Positions 14,347 through 23,212 of a DNA stretch of 33,644 nucleotides are shown here, piece after piece. Within the stretch, counting starts at the first letter, position 1. Each line of letters begins with the position of its first letter. The notes under the pieces were generated by a model. It did not search any database and was not told the origin of the DNA. It worked only from the letters and a program-made list of their open reading frames with translations. The translations under genes and the position numbers were made by a program. The DNA is from Anaerolineae bacterium (lineage in GTDB: Bacteria > Chloroflexota > Anaerolineae > Aggregatilineales > UBA2796), in contig JAHBVJ010000053.1 of assembly GCA_019637615.1 (NCBI GenBank), forward strand, positions 1 through 33,644. Reading direction: 5' to 3'.

Positions 14347-15906
14347 ATGACCATTGCTGTGATCCCGCAACCACGTTCGCTGGTGGTTAAAGAGGGGCAG
14401 TTCGTTATCACCACGAATACACACATCGAGGCACAGTCCGGCGCGTATGCCGTGGCTGAAACGCTGGCGGCATGGCTGCGAACGAGAACTGGATTGCCGA
14501 TCCCGATCCAGACGGCGGAAACGAACGGGGATAATGCGATCCGCTTGACGCTTGAGGCTGACCCAACCCAATTTGGTTCAGAAGGATACAAGTTACAGGT
14601 CAGTGAACGGCAAATCCAGATTCAGGCGTCCGAGGCGGCGGGTTTGTTTTATGGCGCGCAGACGTTAAAACAGCTTTTGCCGCTAACTGGTATGGGTCAG
14701 CCATCCGGCATATTAAGCCTACCCAGTGTTGAGGTCGAAGATAGTCCACGTTTTGCGTGGCGCGGATTCATGCTGGACGTGGCACGGCACTTTTTCCCCG
14801 TGGCTACTATTAAGAAATACCTTGATGTGATGGCGGCTTACAAATTCAACCGTTTTCATTTTCATCTGACGGACGATCAGGGATGGCGGATCGAGATCAA
14901 GGCGTATCCGAAGCTGACGGAAGTCGGTTCGCAGCGTGCCGGAACACAAGCCGTCTTCACACGGAAGCGGTTGCAGGATCGAGGGCCAGATGTGCCAGAA
15001 ACGGACGGTCAGCCTTACGGCGGATACTACACACAGGATCAACTGCGTGAAATCGTAGCGTATGCGCAGCAGCGGTTCATCACCGTGGTGCCGGAGATCG
15101 AGATGCCGGGTCACTCGGTGGCGGCGCTGACCAGTTATCCAAGTTTGGGATGCGTCGGCAGCGGGTATCAGGTGCGGACGACATGGGGAATTGCCGAGGA
15201 TGTGCTGTGCGCGGGCAAAGAGAGCACTTTTCAGTACGTGGATGCGGTGTTGAGCGAAGTTGTCGCGCTCTTTCCTAGCGAATACATCCATATTGGTGGT
15301 GACGAATGCCCTAAGGTGCGCTGGCAGGAATGTCCGCACTGTCAGGCGGTGATGCGACAGGAAGGCTTGAAAGACGAGCACGAATTGCAGAGCTATTTCA
15401 TTCGCCGCGTGGAGAAGATTCTGGAAGCGAAGGGGCGGCGGTTGATCGGTTGGGATGAGATTTTGGAGGGTGGGCTGGCTCCGAAGGCGACAGTGATGAG
15501 CTGGCGCGGCGCACAGGGCGGGATCGAGGCGGCATCGGCGGGGCATGAGGTGGTTATGACGCCGAATACGCACTGCTATTTTGATTATTATCAAGCGGAC
15601 GATGTGGAGCATGAGCCGCTGGCGCAACCGATTTCTCTGCCGTTGGAACAGGTTTATCGTTTTGATCCGGTAGAAGGTGTGCCGACGGACAAGCAACCTC
15701 ACGTGCTAGGCGGGCAAGCCAATTTGTGGACGGAATACATCCCGACCGAAGCCCATCTCGATTATATGGCGTTCCCGCGACTGCTGGCGCTGGCGGAGGC
15801 GGTGTGGACGCCCTCGCCGCGAGCGTCGTATACAGAGTTTATGGCGCGGTTAGAGGTACATCTGGAACGGTTGGATCGGGTAGGGATCAATTTTCGGAAG
15901 CCGTAG
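14347..15906 (+). CDS. Beta-N-acetylhexosaminidase, GH20 family
   Basis: This 519-residue GH20 enzyme removes terminal GlcNAc or GalNAc residues by substrate-assisted catalysis. The N-terminal GH20b domain covers about 1-130 and opens with VIPQPRSL. The catalytic barrel begins at RFAWRGFMLDVARHFF (135-150) and continues with HFHLTDDQGWRIEI (171-184), VVPEIEMPGHSVAAL and the catalytic pair D319-E320 in IHIGGDECPKVRW. LIGWDEI, VMSWRG and GGQANLWTEY complete the family motifs. No signal peptide or membrane segment is present, so the enzyme is probably cytoplasmic and acts on imported chito- or glycan-derived oligosaccharides. An AGGAG site precedes the ATG. It is a single-gene unit between a long regulatory gap and a terminator shared with the convergent permease gene. 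Confidence 0.95.
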   Translation: MTIAVIPQPRSLVVKEGQFVITTNTHIEAQSGAYAVAETLAAWLRTRTGLPIPIQTAETNGDNAIRLTLEADPTQFGSEGYKLQVSERQIQIQASEAAGLFYGAQTLKQLLPLTGMGQPSGILSLPSVEVEDSPRFAWRGFMLDVARHFFPVATIKKYLDVMAAYKFNRFHFHLTDDQGWRIEIKAYPKLTEVGSQRAGTQAVFTRKRLQDRGPDVPETDGQPYGGYYTQDQLREIVAYAQQRFITVVPEIEMPGHSVAALTSYPSLGCVGSGYQVRTTWGIAEDVLCAGKESTFQYVDAVLSEVVALFPSEYIHIGGDECPKVRWQECPHCQAVMRQEGLKDEHELQSYFIRRVEKILEAKGRRLIGWDEILEGGLAPKATVMSWRGAQGGIEAASAGHEVVMTPNTHCYFDYYQADDVEHEPLAQPISLPLEQVYRFDPVEGVPTDKQPHVLGGQANLWTEYIPTEAHLDYMAFPRLLALAEAVWTPSPRASYTEFMARLEVHLERLDRVGINFRKP

Positions 15907-15965
15907 GAGAGACAGGGGGAAATTGCCAACGCAGAGTATGAAACGTGTCGGTAATGCCGCCCGAC

Positions 15966-15994
15966 TGCCCCTCTTGGCGAAGTGAAGAGGGGCA
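15966..15994. terminator. Bidirectional terminator between convergent genes
   Basis: TGCCCCTCTT (15966-15975) and AAGAGGGGCA (15985-15994) form a perfect 10-base stem with a nine-base loop, midway between the stops of the GH20 gene and the convergent permease gene. On either strand it would follow a gene end. Its sequence nearly repeats that of the hairpin at 483-520. Confidence 0.65.
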
Positions 15995-16021
15995 ATGCAA
16001 CAAGGACAGCAGCGAACTGGA

Positions 16022-17341
16022 TTAGTCGGTTTTGAGGGCGATCACCGTGGTCAGGTGGGCGGCACGCATGGCTGGATACAAGCCCGCCCCGATGCCAATG
16101 GTGGTTGCCAGCACGAGCGCGAAGACGGAGAGTTCCGGCGGAATCGCGATCAGAGAGCCATTGAAGCCGCTGATGCTGAGGTTCAGAATCTTGACGGAGC
16201 CGCCGGATGAACTGGCTGCCATGACGGTGTTGACGACATACTGCGCCAGATACGAGATGCCGAGTCCGGTCACGCCGCCAAGCAGCCCGACCAAGCCCGC
16301 TTCGATCAGGAAGATGGTCATCACGTTGCCATCCGTCGCGCCGACGGCTTTCATCAGGCCGATCTCGCGGGTGCGTTCGAGGATCGCCATCGTCATCGTA
16401 TTGGCGACTCCAAAAGCCGCCACCAGCAGTGCGATGCCCCCGACGCTGCCGAGCATCAGGCGCAGGATGCTGAAGAAGCCGTTTAGCTGCGACAGATACG
16501 ATCCCATGCCGGTTGCGTTGTAGCCAAGCTCTTGCAGGGCGGTCATCAGCGTGGCGACGGTTTCGCGGCTGGTAGCCTGTACGATGATCTGGCTGTAGGT
16601 GATGTCATCCGAACTGACGCCGTAGATGCGCTTGTTGAGATCGATGACGGTTTGGATGGGCAGGTAAATGGCGAAGTCGTTCGAAGTGCCGGATTCCATC
16701 ACGCCGTTGACATTCAGGTTAATCTTGCGGAATTTGCCCTGCTGACTGTAAACGCGCAGTTCGACGGTGTTGTTGATGAGGTCTACGGTGACCGTCGATG
16801 TGCTGCTGCTGGATGAGGACGTCGATCTAGTCGATGAAGTTGAAGTGGTGGTCGTGGTCGAATCCGGATCACTGAAGTTGGTGGCAACCGACGCGCCGAC
16901 CACCGCGCCGTAAATGTCGTTGGTATCGAGGGTTAAGGTGCCCTGTTCGGCATCCGCACCGAGCGAAGTGACCGTTTCGGGATAGATGCCGTAGACCTGC
17001 CCTGAGCCGCGTAAATCTCCGACGCGCAGTTCGATCTGACCACTCAGCGAGAGCACCGGTACGACCGCCGCCACGCCATCCATCGCTTTGATAGCAGTCA
17101 CGGCGTCGTCATCCAAGGTGGGGCCGCTGCTGTTGCGGCGGAAACTGGCGCGGATGGTGATCTGTGTGAGAGACGCGCTATCCCCGATGCTGGATTCCGC
17201 CGCATCTTGCAAGCCAATGGTCAGCGCGATCAGGAGGATGACCGCCGTGGTGCCGATCATCACACCGCCCGCCGTCATGATCAGGCGGGCGCGGGCGCGT
17301 AATTGATTTTGAATGCTGAGATAGGCCAGTTCGGTGAACAT
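16022..17341 (-). CDS. MacB/FtsX-type ABC transporter permease
   Basis: This 439-residue protein has the MacB-type layout. One membrane helix (about 20-42) is followed by a long extracytoplasmic MacB_PCD domain (about 45-280) and three C-terminal helices of the FtsX domain (roughly 295-318, 345-375 and 403-425). Conserved ILERTREIGLMKAVGATDGNV marks the coupling region near 316-336. Transporters of this type couple ATP hydrolysis to conformational work on extracytoplasmic partners rather than classic transport. A Ser/Thr-only insert lies at about 158-187 in the external domain. The start has a strong AGGAGGG site formed by the last codons of the upstream CARDB-type gene, whose stop is four bases away, so translation is coupled. 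The cognate ATPase is two genes upstream. Confidence 0.9.
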   Translation of the reverse strand: MFTELAYLSIQNQLRARARLIMTAGGVMIGTTAVILLIALTIGLQDAAESSIGDSASLTQITIRASFRRNSSGPTLDDDAVTAIKAMDGVAAVVPVLSLSGQIELRVGDLRGSGQVYGIYPETVTSLGADAEQGTLTLDTNDIYGAVVGASVATNFSDPDSTTTTTSTSSTRSTSSSSSSTSTVTVDLINNTVELRVYSQQGKFRKINLNVNGVMESGTSNDFAIYLPIQTVIDLNKRIYGVSSDDITYSQIIVQATSRETVATLMTALQELGYNATGMGSYLSQLNGFFSILRLMLGSVGGIALLVAAFGVANTMTMAILERTREIGLMKAVGATDGNVMTIFLIEAGLVGLLGGVTGLGISYLAQYVVNTVMAASSSGGSVKILNLSISGFNGSLIAIPPELSVFALVLATTIGIGAGLYPAMRAAHLTTVIALKTD

Positions 17342-17345
17342 GCGC

Positions 17346-20048
17346 TTACCCTCCTAAGCCTAAGAAGCCGAGCAGCAAGCGCTCGATCAGATTTTTGCCC
17401 TGCGTGGTCGTCTCGGTGGTGGTGGGCGCGACGGGAGTTGGTCGCGTGGCTTGCGTGACCGTGCCCGTGAGCGTGGTCGTGTACGTCTGCGTGCGGTTCA
17501 GGGCGTCGATGTACTCGACTTCGATGGTGACGGTGTAATCGCCAGCAGCTTGCGGCGTGATCTTGGCGGTTTCGGTGGTGTCGTCGCCGGAACTGAGCGT
17601 TTCGAGCAGCGTTTCCGCGCCTTCAGTGACGGTGACGTTGGTGCCCGATACTTTCATTTTGGTGAGAGCGGCGTCGATGCTGCCCAGATTGGCAATTTTC
17701 AGCGAGAGTGTATAGCTCTGACGCGCGGTCAGTTGGCTGGCTAACTCGGTGGTCTGGCTGACCCGTAAACGCGGCTGTACGACCACGACCAGATTAGCGT
17801 TCATGGACTGCTGCTGCGTGGTGCCATCGGCGGCGGTGTATTGCAGCGTGATCGGAAGGTTGTAGATGCCGCTGGTGACATCGCTGTTGACGATGAAGGC
17901 TTGGCTGACATCCGCTTGCTTGCCAGCGGTGAGATCACCGACATAAACGGTGTCGCCGCTGCCGATGGTGGCGAACGAACTGCTGGCGGTGGTGCTGCTG
18001 GATGTGGATGCGCTGGTACTGGTATCCGATTTGACGGTGCCGAAGGTGACTAACAGATTCGAGACATTTTGCGTGCCCGCGTTCTGAATGGTCATCTGGT
18101 AAGTGAACTGCTGACCGGGCTGCAAGGCGCTATCGGCTCCCTGATCGCCCGTGCTGTAAGATTGCAGCAACAGGACAGGTGAGGATTCGATGACGGGGTT
18201 GATCTGGAGCGAAATGCTGCCCGTGGCTTGCTTCTGATCGCTATCTTGCAAATAGGTGACGGTGAAGGACTGTGCTTGGACGCCTGCTTTGGCATCATTG
18301 GCGACGACGAGCGGCATGATAACGGTGGTGCTGGCGTTGGGCTGGAGATCGCCCACCGTGAAGGTGCTGCCCTGCGTACCCGCGATCAAGACGGCGTTGG
18401 TATCGTTGAGCTGGATAGTGACCTGCTTGGCGGTCTGGCTACCCGTGTTAGTCAGCACGGCTTTGACGCTGACCGTATCGCCGGGGAGGGCGCTGGTCGG
18501 TGATACCGTGTAGTCGTTCATGATGACCTGCGCCACGAGCGTTTCCTTCTGGTTGACTTGCAGGGAGATGCTGGCGGCGGCTTGCTTGGATTCGCCATCT
18601 TGCAAGTAGGTGATGGTGAAGGTTTGCGCTTGTACGCCCGCCGTGGCTCCATTGGCGACGATGAGCGGCATGATGATGGTTTTGCTGGCTTTGGCCTTGA
18701 GTTCGCCCACCGCGAAACTGCTGCCCTGTGCGCCAGCGATAAGCATACTGTTGGCGCTGTCGAGCTGAATCAGGACTTGGGAGGCGGTGGCGTTGCCTGT
18801 GTTGGTGATGACGGCTTGCACGTTGACGGATTCACCGGGGAGTGCGGCGGTGGGCGTGACGGTGAAGCCTTCGAGGACGACCTGCGAGATGAGCGTCGGT
18901 TTTTCGGTGATGGTGACGCTGACCGAGGCTTTATCGGAGTACGTGGTGCCGCTGAAATCGCGCGAACTGAGCACGAGCGGGACACTCGCCGCACCTTCTT
19001 TAGCATCCGAGGGCGCGATCACGGAGAGCGTGACGACAGAAACCGCGCCCGTGGCGAGATTGGGCAGGGAGACACTGGCTTGCCCATCGGCGGGCAGGAA
19101 GCTGCCATCACCAAGCGAGACGACGACGCCTTCCGCCGTGCGGCTGCCGACGTTGACGACCTCGAAGGTGATCTGCGTGGTGTCGCTCGGATAGATGGTA
19201 TCGGGCGAGGCGCTGAAATTGCGCACCACCAGTTCCGGCTCGCCGGGGATGTCAGTCGGTTTGGGCGTGGCAGAGACAACGGCGGTCGCGGTGGGTGTGA
19301 CGGGCGCGGCAACAATGGTCAAGCCTGTCGGCGCGAGCGCTGATCCGGTGACGGGATCGCTGACCTGAATGACGTAGCCGCCGACGGGCACGATGGCAGG
19401 TACGCTGGCGGTCAACGAGGTGCTGTTGATGAAATTAGTGGTCAGGAAGCCATAGCCCATCAGCCGCACGGTCGTATTCGCGGTGAAGCCGGTGCCGATG
19501 ATGGATACTAAGGAGACTTGTCCGGCGGTGATGGTCGATGGCTCGGCCTGAGTCACGGTCAGCGGCACGATGGCGGTGGCAGTAATCGTGGCGGTCGCGG
19601 TGGGGTTGACGATGGGATCAACGGTAGCGCTGGCGAGCGGCGTCGGGGTTGGCGATACATCATCGCCGGGTGGGGCAGTGACTTCCTGCGTGGGCGCTTC
19701 GGTAGGCTGCGGCGTGGCGGAGGGCACGAGAGTCTCCGTGGGCGGAATGGCGGTCGGTGTGGAAGTAGGCACCTCGGTCGGGATGGCTGTCGGGGTGGCA
19801 GACGGCGTGTATGTTGCCGTCGGCGGGATGGGCGTCTCGGTATAAGTCGCCGTGTAAGTGGCCGTGGGAGTCGCTGTCGGGGTTTCGGTGTAAGTCGGCG
19901 TATAGGTTGGCAGCGGCGTTTCGCTCGGCACTGGAGTCGGTTTAGCGGGATCGTCGTCCTGTGCCCACATGGCGTTGACGGCAAAGGCGCTGAACAGCAA
20001 TAAGGCCGTGATGATCAGGAGATAGAGTGAAGATTTACTACGCCACAT
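17346..20048 (-). CDS. Secreted stalked protein with IPT/TIG-like and CARDB-type repeats
   Basis: This 900-residue extracellular protein starts with a signal peptide (about 1-29, core LYLLIITALLLFSAFAV). A Thr/Pro-rich stalk follows at 37-160 (TPTYTETPTATPT style), then an IPT/TIG-like Ig domain near 162-247 and a second short Thr/Pro linker. Next come about five CARDB-type Ig-like units: roughly 272-382, 387-498, 505-616, 622-757 and 758-866. The second and third are close duplicates with a period of 118 residues. A Ser/Thr run (674-692) interrupts the fourth unit. The tail has another Thr/Pro linker and ends NLIERLLLGFLGLGG, a short hydrophobic segment. No enzyme motif is seen, so it is probably an adhesive, scaffolding or adaptor protein. 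The ATG overlaps the end of the ATPase gene by 11 bases and the permease follows four bases later, implying a shared function. Confidence 0.85.
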   Translation of the reverse strand: MWRSKSSLYLLIITALLLFSAFAVNAMWAQDDDPAKPTPVPSETPLPTYTPTYTETPTATPTATYTATYTETPIPPTATYTPSATPTAIPTEVPTSTPTAIPPTETLVPSATPQPTEAPTQEVTAPPGDDVSPTPTPLASATVDPIVNPTATATITATAIVPLTVTQAEPSTITAGQVSLVSIIGTGFTANTTVRLMGYGFLTTNFINSTSLTASVPAIVPVGGYVIQVSDPVTGSALAPTGLTIVAAPVTPTATAVVSATPKPTDIPGEPELVVRNFSASPDTIYPSDTTQITFEVVNVGSRTAEGVVVSLGDGSFLPADGQASVSLPNLATGAVSVVTLSVIAPSDAKEGAASVPLVLSSRDFSGTTYSDKASVSVTITEKPTLISQVVLEGFTVTPTAALPGESVNVQAVITNTGNATASQVLIQLDSANSMLIAGAQGSSFAVGELKAKASKTIIMPLIVANGATAGVQAQTFTITYLQDGESKQAAASISLQVNQKETLVAQVIMNDYTVSPTSALPGDTVSVKAVLTNTGSQTAKQVTIQLNDTNAVLIAGTQGSTFTVGDLQPNASTTVIMPLVVANDAKAGVQAQSFTVTYLQDSDQKQATGSISLQINPVIESSPVLLLQSYSTGDQGADSALQPGQQFTYQMTIQNAGTQNVSNLLVTFGTVKSDTSTSASTSSSTTASSSFATIGSGDTVYVGDLTAGKQADVSQAFIVNSDVTSGIYNLPITLQYTAADGTTQQQSMNANLVVVVQPRLRVSQTTELASQLTARQSYTLSLKIANLGSIDAALTKMKVSGTNVTVTEGAETLLETLSSGDDTTETAKITPQAAGDYTVTIEVEYIDALNRTQTYTTTLTGTVTQATRPTPVAPTTTETTTQGKNLIERLLLGFLGLGG
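18204..18884 (-). repeat. Near-duplicate CARDB-type units within the 900-residue gene
   Basis: Residues 389-497 and 507-615 align without visible gaps at a 354-base period, sharing stretches such as LPG, NTGxxTAxQV, GVQAQxFTxTYLQD and SISLQ. The similarity is far higher than to the flanking units, indicating a recent tandem duplication. Confidence 0.75.
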
Positions 20049-20772
20049 GGTTATCGCGTTCTTTCTGGTGGTTTTCGTCGCTGGTCAGGTAGTCATCGAC
20101 GATGTAGCCGTCTTTGAGGATGACCATGCGATCGGCGTATTGGGCAACATTGGGATCATGGGTGACGACAATGACAGTTTTCTTCTGCTTGTCGCATAAA
20201 CTGCGCAGCAGACGCATGACGGTTTGTCCGGTTTTGCTATCGAGCGCGCCTGTTGGCTCGTCACCCATCAAGATTGGCGGGCGGTTGAACAGCGCGCGGG
20301 CAATCGCGACGCGCTGCTGCTGACCGCCGGAAAGCTGCGAAGGACGATGATCGGCACGATCAGCCATGCCCAAGGCGTGCAGCAACTGCATCGCCCGTTG
20401 CAAGCGTTCTTCGCGCGGGATGCCCAGAAATATCCCCGGCATCCCGACATTTTCCAGCGCGGTCAGGGTTGGGAAGAGGTGGAAGGCTTGGAAAACGAAG
20501 CCGACCATCTGGCTGCGGAAAGCGGCGAGGTCGTTGCTGGTGAGCGAGCTGACGGAATGCCCCGCCACGGTGATGCTGCCCCTATCCGGGCGATCCAAAC
20601 CGCCGAGCAGGTAGAGCAGCGTGCTTTTGCCGGAGCCGCTCGGCCCCATGATGCCGACGAACTGCCCCGCCGGAATGCTCACACTCACGCGCTTCAAGAC
20701 GGTCAGCATTTCGGTGCCGACCGGAAAGGATTTGATCAGGTTCTTGGCTTCGATCATCGGTTGCTCTAACAT
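20038..20772 (-). CDS. MacB/LolD-type ABC transporter ATPase
   Basis: This 244-residue nucleotide-binding subunit has all the expected motifs: Walker A GPSGSGKST, a Q-loop in VGFVFQAFHLFPTLTALENV, the signature LSGGQQQRVAIARAL, Walker B ILMGDEPTGALD and the H-loop VVTHD. The closely packed Q-loop context and overall length are typical of MacB/LolD/FtsE-class ATPases that pair with FtsX-domain permeases. It would work on the cytoplasmic face with the permease at 16022-17341. The start has GGAGG five bases before ATG 20772. Its stop overlaps the start of the CARDB-type gene, and a membrane protein gene ends 45 bases upstream, so all four are likely one operon. Confidence 0.95.
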   Translation of the reverse strand: MLEQPMIEAKNLIKSFPVGTEMLTVLKRVSVSIPAGQFVGIMGPSGSGKSTLLYLLGGLDRPDRGSITVAGHSVSSLTSNDLAAFRSQMVGFVFQAFHLFPTLTALENVGMPGIFLGIPREERLQRAMQLLHALGMADRADHRPSQLSGGQQQRVAIARALFNRPPILMGDEPTGALDSKTGQTVMRLLRSLCDKQKKTVIVVTHDPNVAQYADRMVILKDGYIVDDYLTSDENHQKERDNHVA

Positions 20773-20817
20773 GTGTTCCTCCGCAGTATCCGCAGTAAAT
20801 GTTCCTAGAATTCCCCA

Positions 20818-22017
20818 TTAATTACCGGGGGGCGCGCCACCACCGCTAGGAGGCGCACCACCAGCGAAGTTCCCACCCGAAGGCATTCCACCAGAGGCCA
20901 TAAAGTCACCACCCATCTGCGTCGTACTCGCGGTGTTATTGGTGGTGGTCGTGGTGTTGGTGTTTTGCTGCGTGGAGACCGTCGTGGTCGCTTTCGGCGC
21001 GACGCTGGTCACTGGATTGGTGATGAGCGCGGGCACTATCGAGGAGGTGACGATCCATGCACAGATGATCAGGATGGCGGATAGACGGCTGCCTTTAAGC
21101 GCGAAACGTGCGCCCATATACAGCAGCGCGAGATTCCACAGCCAGAACAGAGTCAGATTGCTCATAAAAGTGGTGATGATACGCTGTGCTAATTCGCCTA
21201 GTTTGTTGAAATCGCTCCACTGCGAGAGGAGCGCTGACAAGCCGAGTGATCCGCCTGTGCCGCCCGCCGAGAAATTCACTTGGCGCAAGATAAGCATGAC
21301 GGCGAAGGGCAGACTCGCCCAGACCGCCAACTGGAAGCCGCGCCCCAGACTGGGCGCATAGCCGTTGAGCATAGGCACCAACGACAGCAGCAGCGCCTGA
21401 CCGAACCACGTCGCCAGCAGCCCGCCAACCGCGAAAAGGACTAACACGGTTGGTGAACTGCTGTCGGTGGTGGTCGTGGCTGCTGCCGTCGCCGCCGTGC
21501 CTGCCGAAGCGCGGGCTGTGTTGTTGCGGGCAGAGGCGCTCGGCGTGGATTGGGCTGTCGTACCTGCGGCGGTGGTAGTGTTGGCGCTGTCGGTGTTACC
21601 CGCAGCAGGTGCGGACGAGGCTGAAGATGAGGATGAGGCGGCGGGCGGCGCGAAGCCACCGGTCGATTGGTTGGTCGCGCTGCTGCCCGCTTCGGTCGTG
21701 AGTTGGGTCGAGGGCGCGGTTACGTCATTGGGCTGCTGGCTGACGTTGGCGATGGCGGCGGGAGTCGCTATCGCTGCGTTAGCCGTGGTGGATTGTGTCA
21801 CGGTGCTGGTCTGGTTGACCGCTGTGTAGCCCGCCGCCCCTAGGATCACGAGCGCCGCGAACAGCCAGTGACGTGTATAGGGCATCCGCTGAAAGAACGA
21901 TTTTGGACGGGTAAACACCGCAAAAATCTGTCCGATGATGCCGCCTGAAGTTGAAGAACTGTTTCGCGTATTGCTCCACTGATATTGTTGGGAGCCGACT
22001 TGCGCTTGTGTTGCCAT
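20818..22017 (-). CDS. Yip1-like multi-pass membrane protein with long low-complexity loops
   Basis: This 399-residue protein resembles Yip1-domain proteins in IFAVFTRPKSFFQRMP and the following helix. Predicted helices lie near 51-66, 190-214, 228-246, 287-304 and 312-332. Between the first two is a loop of about 120 residues almost entirely Ser, Thr, Ala, Asn and Gly. The C-terminus (333-399) is Thr/Asn-rich, then Gly/Pro-rich. If the N-terminus is inside, both low-complexity segments are outside, where they could be glycosylated; this is inference. The ATG has GAGG upstream. As first gene of the exporter-like operon it may be an accessory subunit. The Yip1 assignment rests on the N-terminal motif and topology only, so an unrelated membrane protein remains possible. 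Confidence 0.6.
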   Translation of the reverse strand: MATQAQVGSQQYQWSNTRNSSSTSGGIIGQIFAVFTRPKSFFQRMPYTRHWLFAALVILGAAGYTAVNQTSTVTQSTTANAAIATPAAIANVSQQPNDVTAPSTQLTTEAGSSATNQSTGGFAPPAASSSSSASSAPAAGNTDSANTTTAAGTTAQSTPSASARNNTARASAGTAATAAATTTTDSSSPTVLVLFAVGGLLATWFGQALLLSLVPMLNGYAPSLGRGFQLAVWASLPFAVMLILRQVNFSAGGTGGSLGLSALLSQWSDFNKLGELAQRIITTFMSNLTLFWLWNLALLYMGARFALKGSRLSAILIICAWIVTSSIVPALITNPVTSVAPKATTTVSTQQNTNTTTTTNNTASTTQMGGDFMASGGMPSGGNFAGGAPPSGGGAPPGN

Positions 22018-22155
22018 CTGAGCCTCTGTGCTACTTTGGCACTGTGGTATTCATATGCTCAGGATAACAACCAGTTCTTTAGAAAATGTTTAGATGATGT
22101 GGTGTTTCGGTGGGAATCGGCCTGAGTGAAAAGCGTGGGAAAATGGGGCGTTTTT

Positions 22156-22164
22156 TGCTATAGT
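22156..22164 (+). promoter_or_regulatory. Candidate extended -10 promoter of the aldo/keto reductase gene
   Basis: TGCTATAGT matches the extended -10 pattern TGn-TATAAT with one mismatch, 41 bases before the start codon. No good -35 is seen, as is common for extended -10 promoters. Confidence 0.4.
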
Positions 22165-22205
22165 CCCATTATTGCGTTCGTTTCCCCTCATCAGGAGTTC
22201 AATTC

Positions 22206-23198
22206 ATGGAGTATCGTCGTTTAGGCAAAGCTGGCCTAAAGGTCAGTGCTTTGTCATTTGGTTCGTGGGTCACCTTTGGCAATCAGATGGACGTGGATAA
22301 AGCTGCCGCGTGCATGGCGGCGGTGTATGACGCGGGCGTGAATTTCTTCGACAACGCCGAAGTGTACGCCAGCGGGCTATCTGAAACGGTCATGGGCAAG
22401 GCGCTAAAGCAGCTCAATTGGCGGCGCGACAGCTACATCATCTCCAGCAAGGTCATGTTCGGATCGCAGTCTGATCCGACGCCCACGCAGCGCGGGTTGA
22501 GCCGTAAGCATGTGGTAGAAGCGTGCGATCAGGCTTTGGAACGCTTGCAGGTGGAGTATCTTGACCTGTACTTTTGCCACCGTCCCGACCCCGAAGTGCC
22601 GATTGAGGAAGTCGTCCGCGCGATGACCGAGCTGATTTTGCGCGGCAAGGTGTTTTATTGGGGCACCTCGGAATGGTCAGCGGCGGAAATTATGGAAGCC
22701 TACAGCGTGGCGCGCGAATATCATCTGATCCCGCCGACGATGGAGCAGCCGGAATATCACCTGTTCCACCGCCGCCGCGTGGAGAAAGAATATCAGCGCC
22801 CATATGCCGTAGCGGGACTCGGCACAACGATCTTCTCGCCGCTGGGTGCGGGGCTGCTATCCGGCAGATACAACGAGGGCATCCCTGACGACAGCCGTGT
22901 GAATCTGCCCGGTTACGAATGGCTGAAGAACCGTTTGATGAGTGAGAATGGTCAGCGCCAACTCACCGCCGTGCGCGAGATCGCGAAGCTGGCGACGGAG
23001 ATCGGGACGACGATGCCGCGCCTCGCCATCGCATGGTGCCTGAAGAATCCGCACGTCAGCACGGTGATCACGGGCGCGTCGCGCGTTGAGCAGGTGACGG
23101 AAAATATGGCGGCGATTGACGTGGTGCCGCTGCTGACCGACGAAGTGATGAAGAAGATTGACAGCATCATCACCGATAACAACGCGGCTATCGATTAA
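22206..23198 (+). CDS. Aldo/keto reductase, Kv-beta-like
   Basis: This 330-residue NADPH-dependent oxidoreductase of the aldo/keto reductase superfamily is closest in style to the potassium-channel beta-subunit (AKR6) group. The catalytic tetrad is visible as D49 and Y54 in FFDNAEVYASG, K82 in ISSKV and H125 in YFCHRPD. The barrel then runs through GTSEWSAAEI, the substrate loop EQPEYHLFHR and SPLGAGLLSGRYN, with the cofactor-binding ITGASRVEQVTENMAA near the end. Length is normal and no export signal is seen. AGGAG lies eight bases before the ATG. The peroxiredoxin gene starts 14 bases downstream, so the pair may handle reactive carbonyls and peroxides together. The physiological substrate cannot be told from sequence. 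Confidence 0.93.
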   Translation: MEYRRLGKAGLKVSALSFGSWVTFGNQMDVDKAAACMAAVYDAGVNFFDNAEVYASGLSETVMGKALKQLNWRRDSYIISSKVMFGSQSDPTPTQRGLSRKHVVEACDQALERLQVEYLDLYFCHRPDPEVPIEEVVRAMTELILRGKVFYWGTSEWSAAEIMEAYSVAREYHLIPPTMEQPEYHLFHRRRVEKEYQRPYAVAGLGTTIFSPLGAGLLSGRYNEGIPDDSRVNLPGYEWLKNRLMSENGQRQLTAVREIAKLATEIGTTMPRLAIAWCLKNPHVSTVITGASRVEQVTENMAAIDVVPLLTDEVMKKIDSIITDNNAAID

Positions 23199-23212
23199 GA
23201 AAGCAGGTGATC

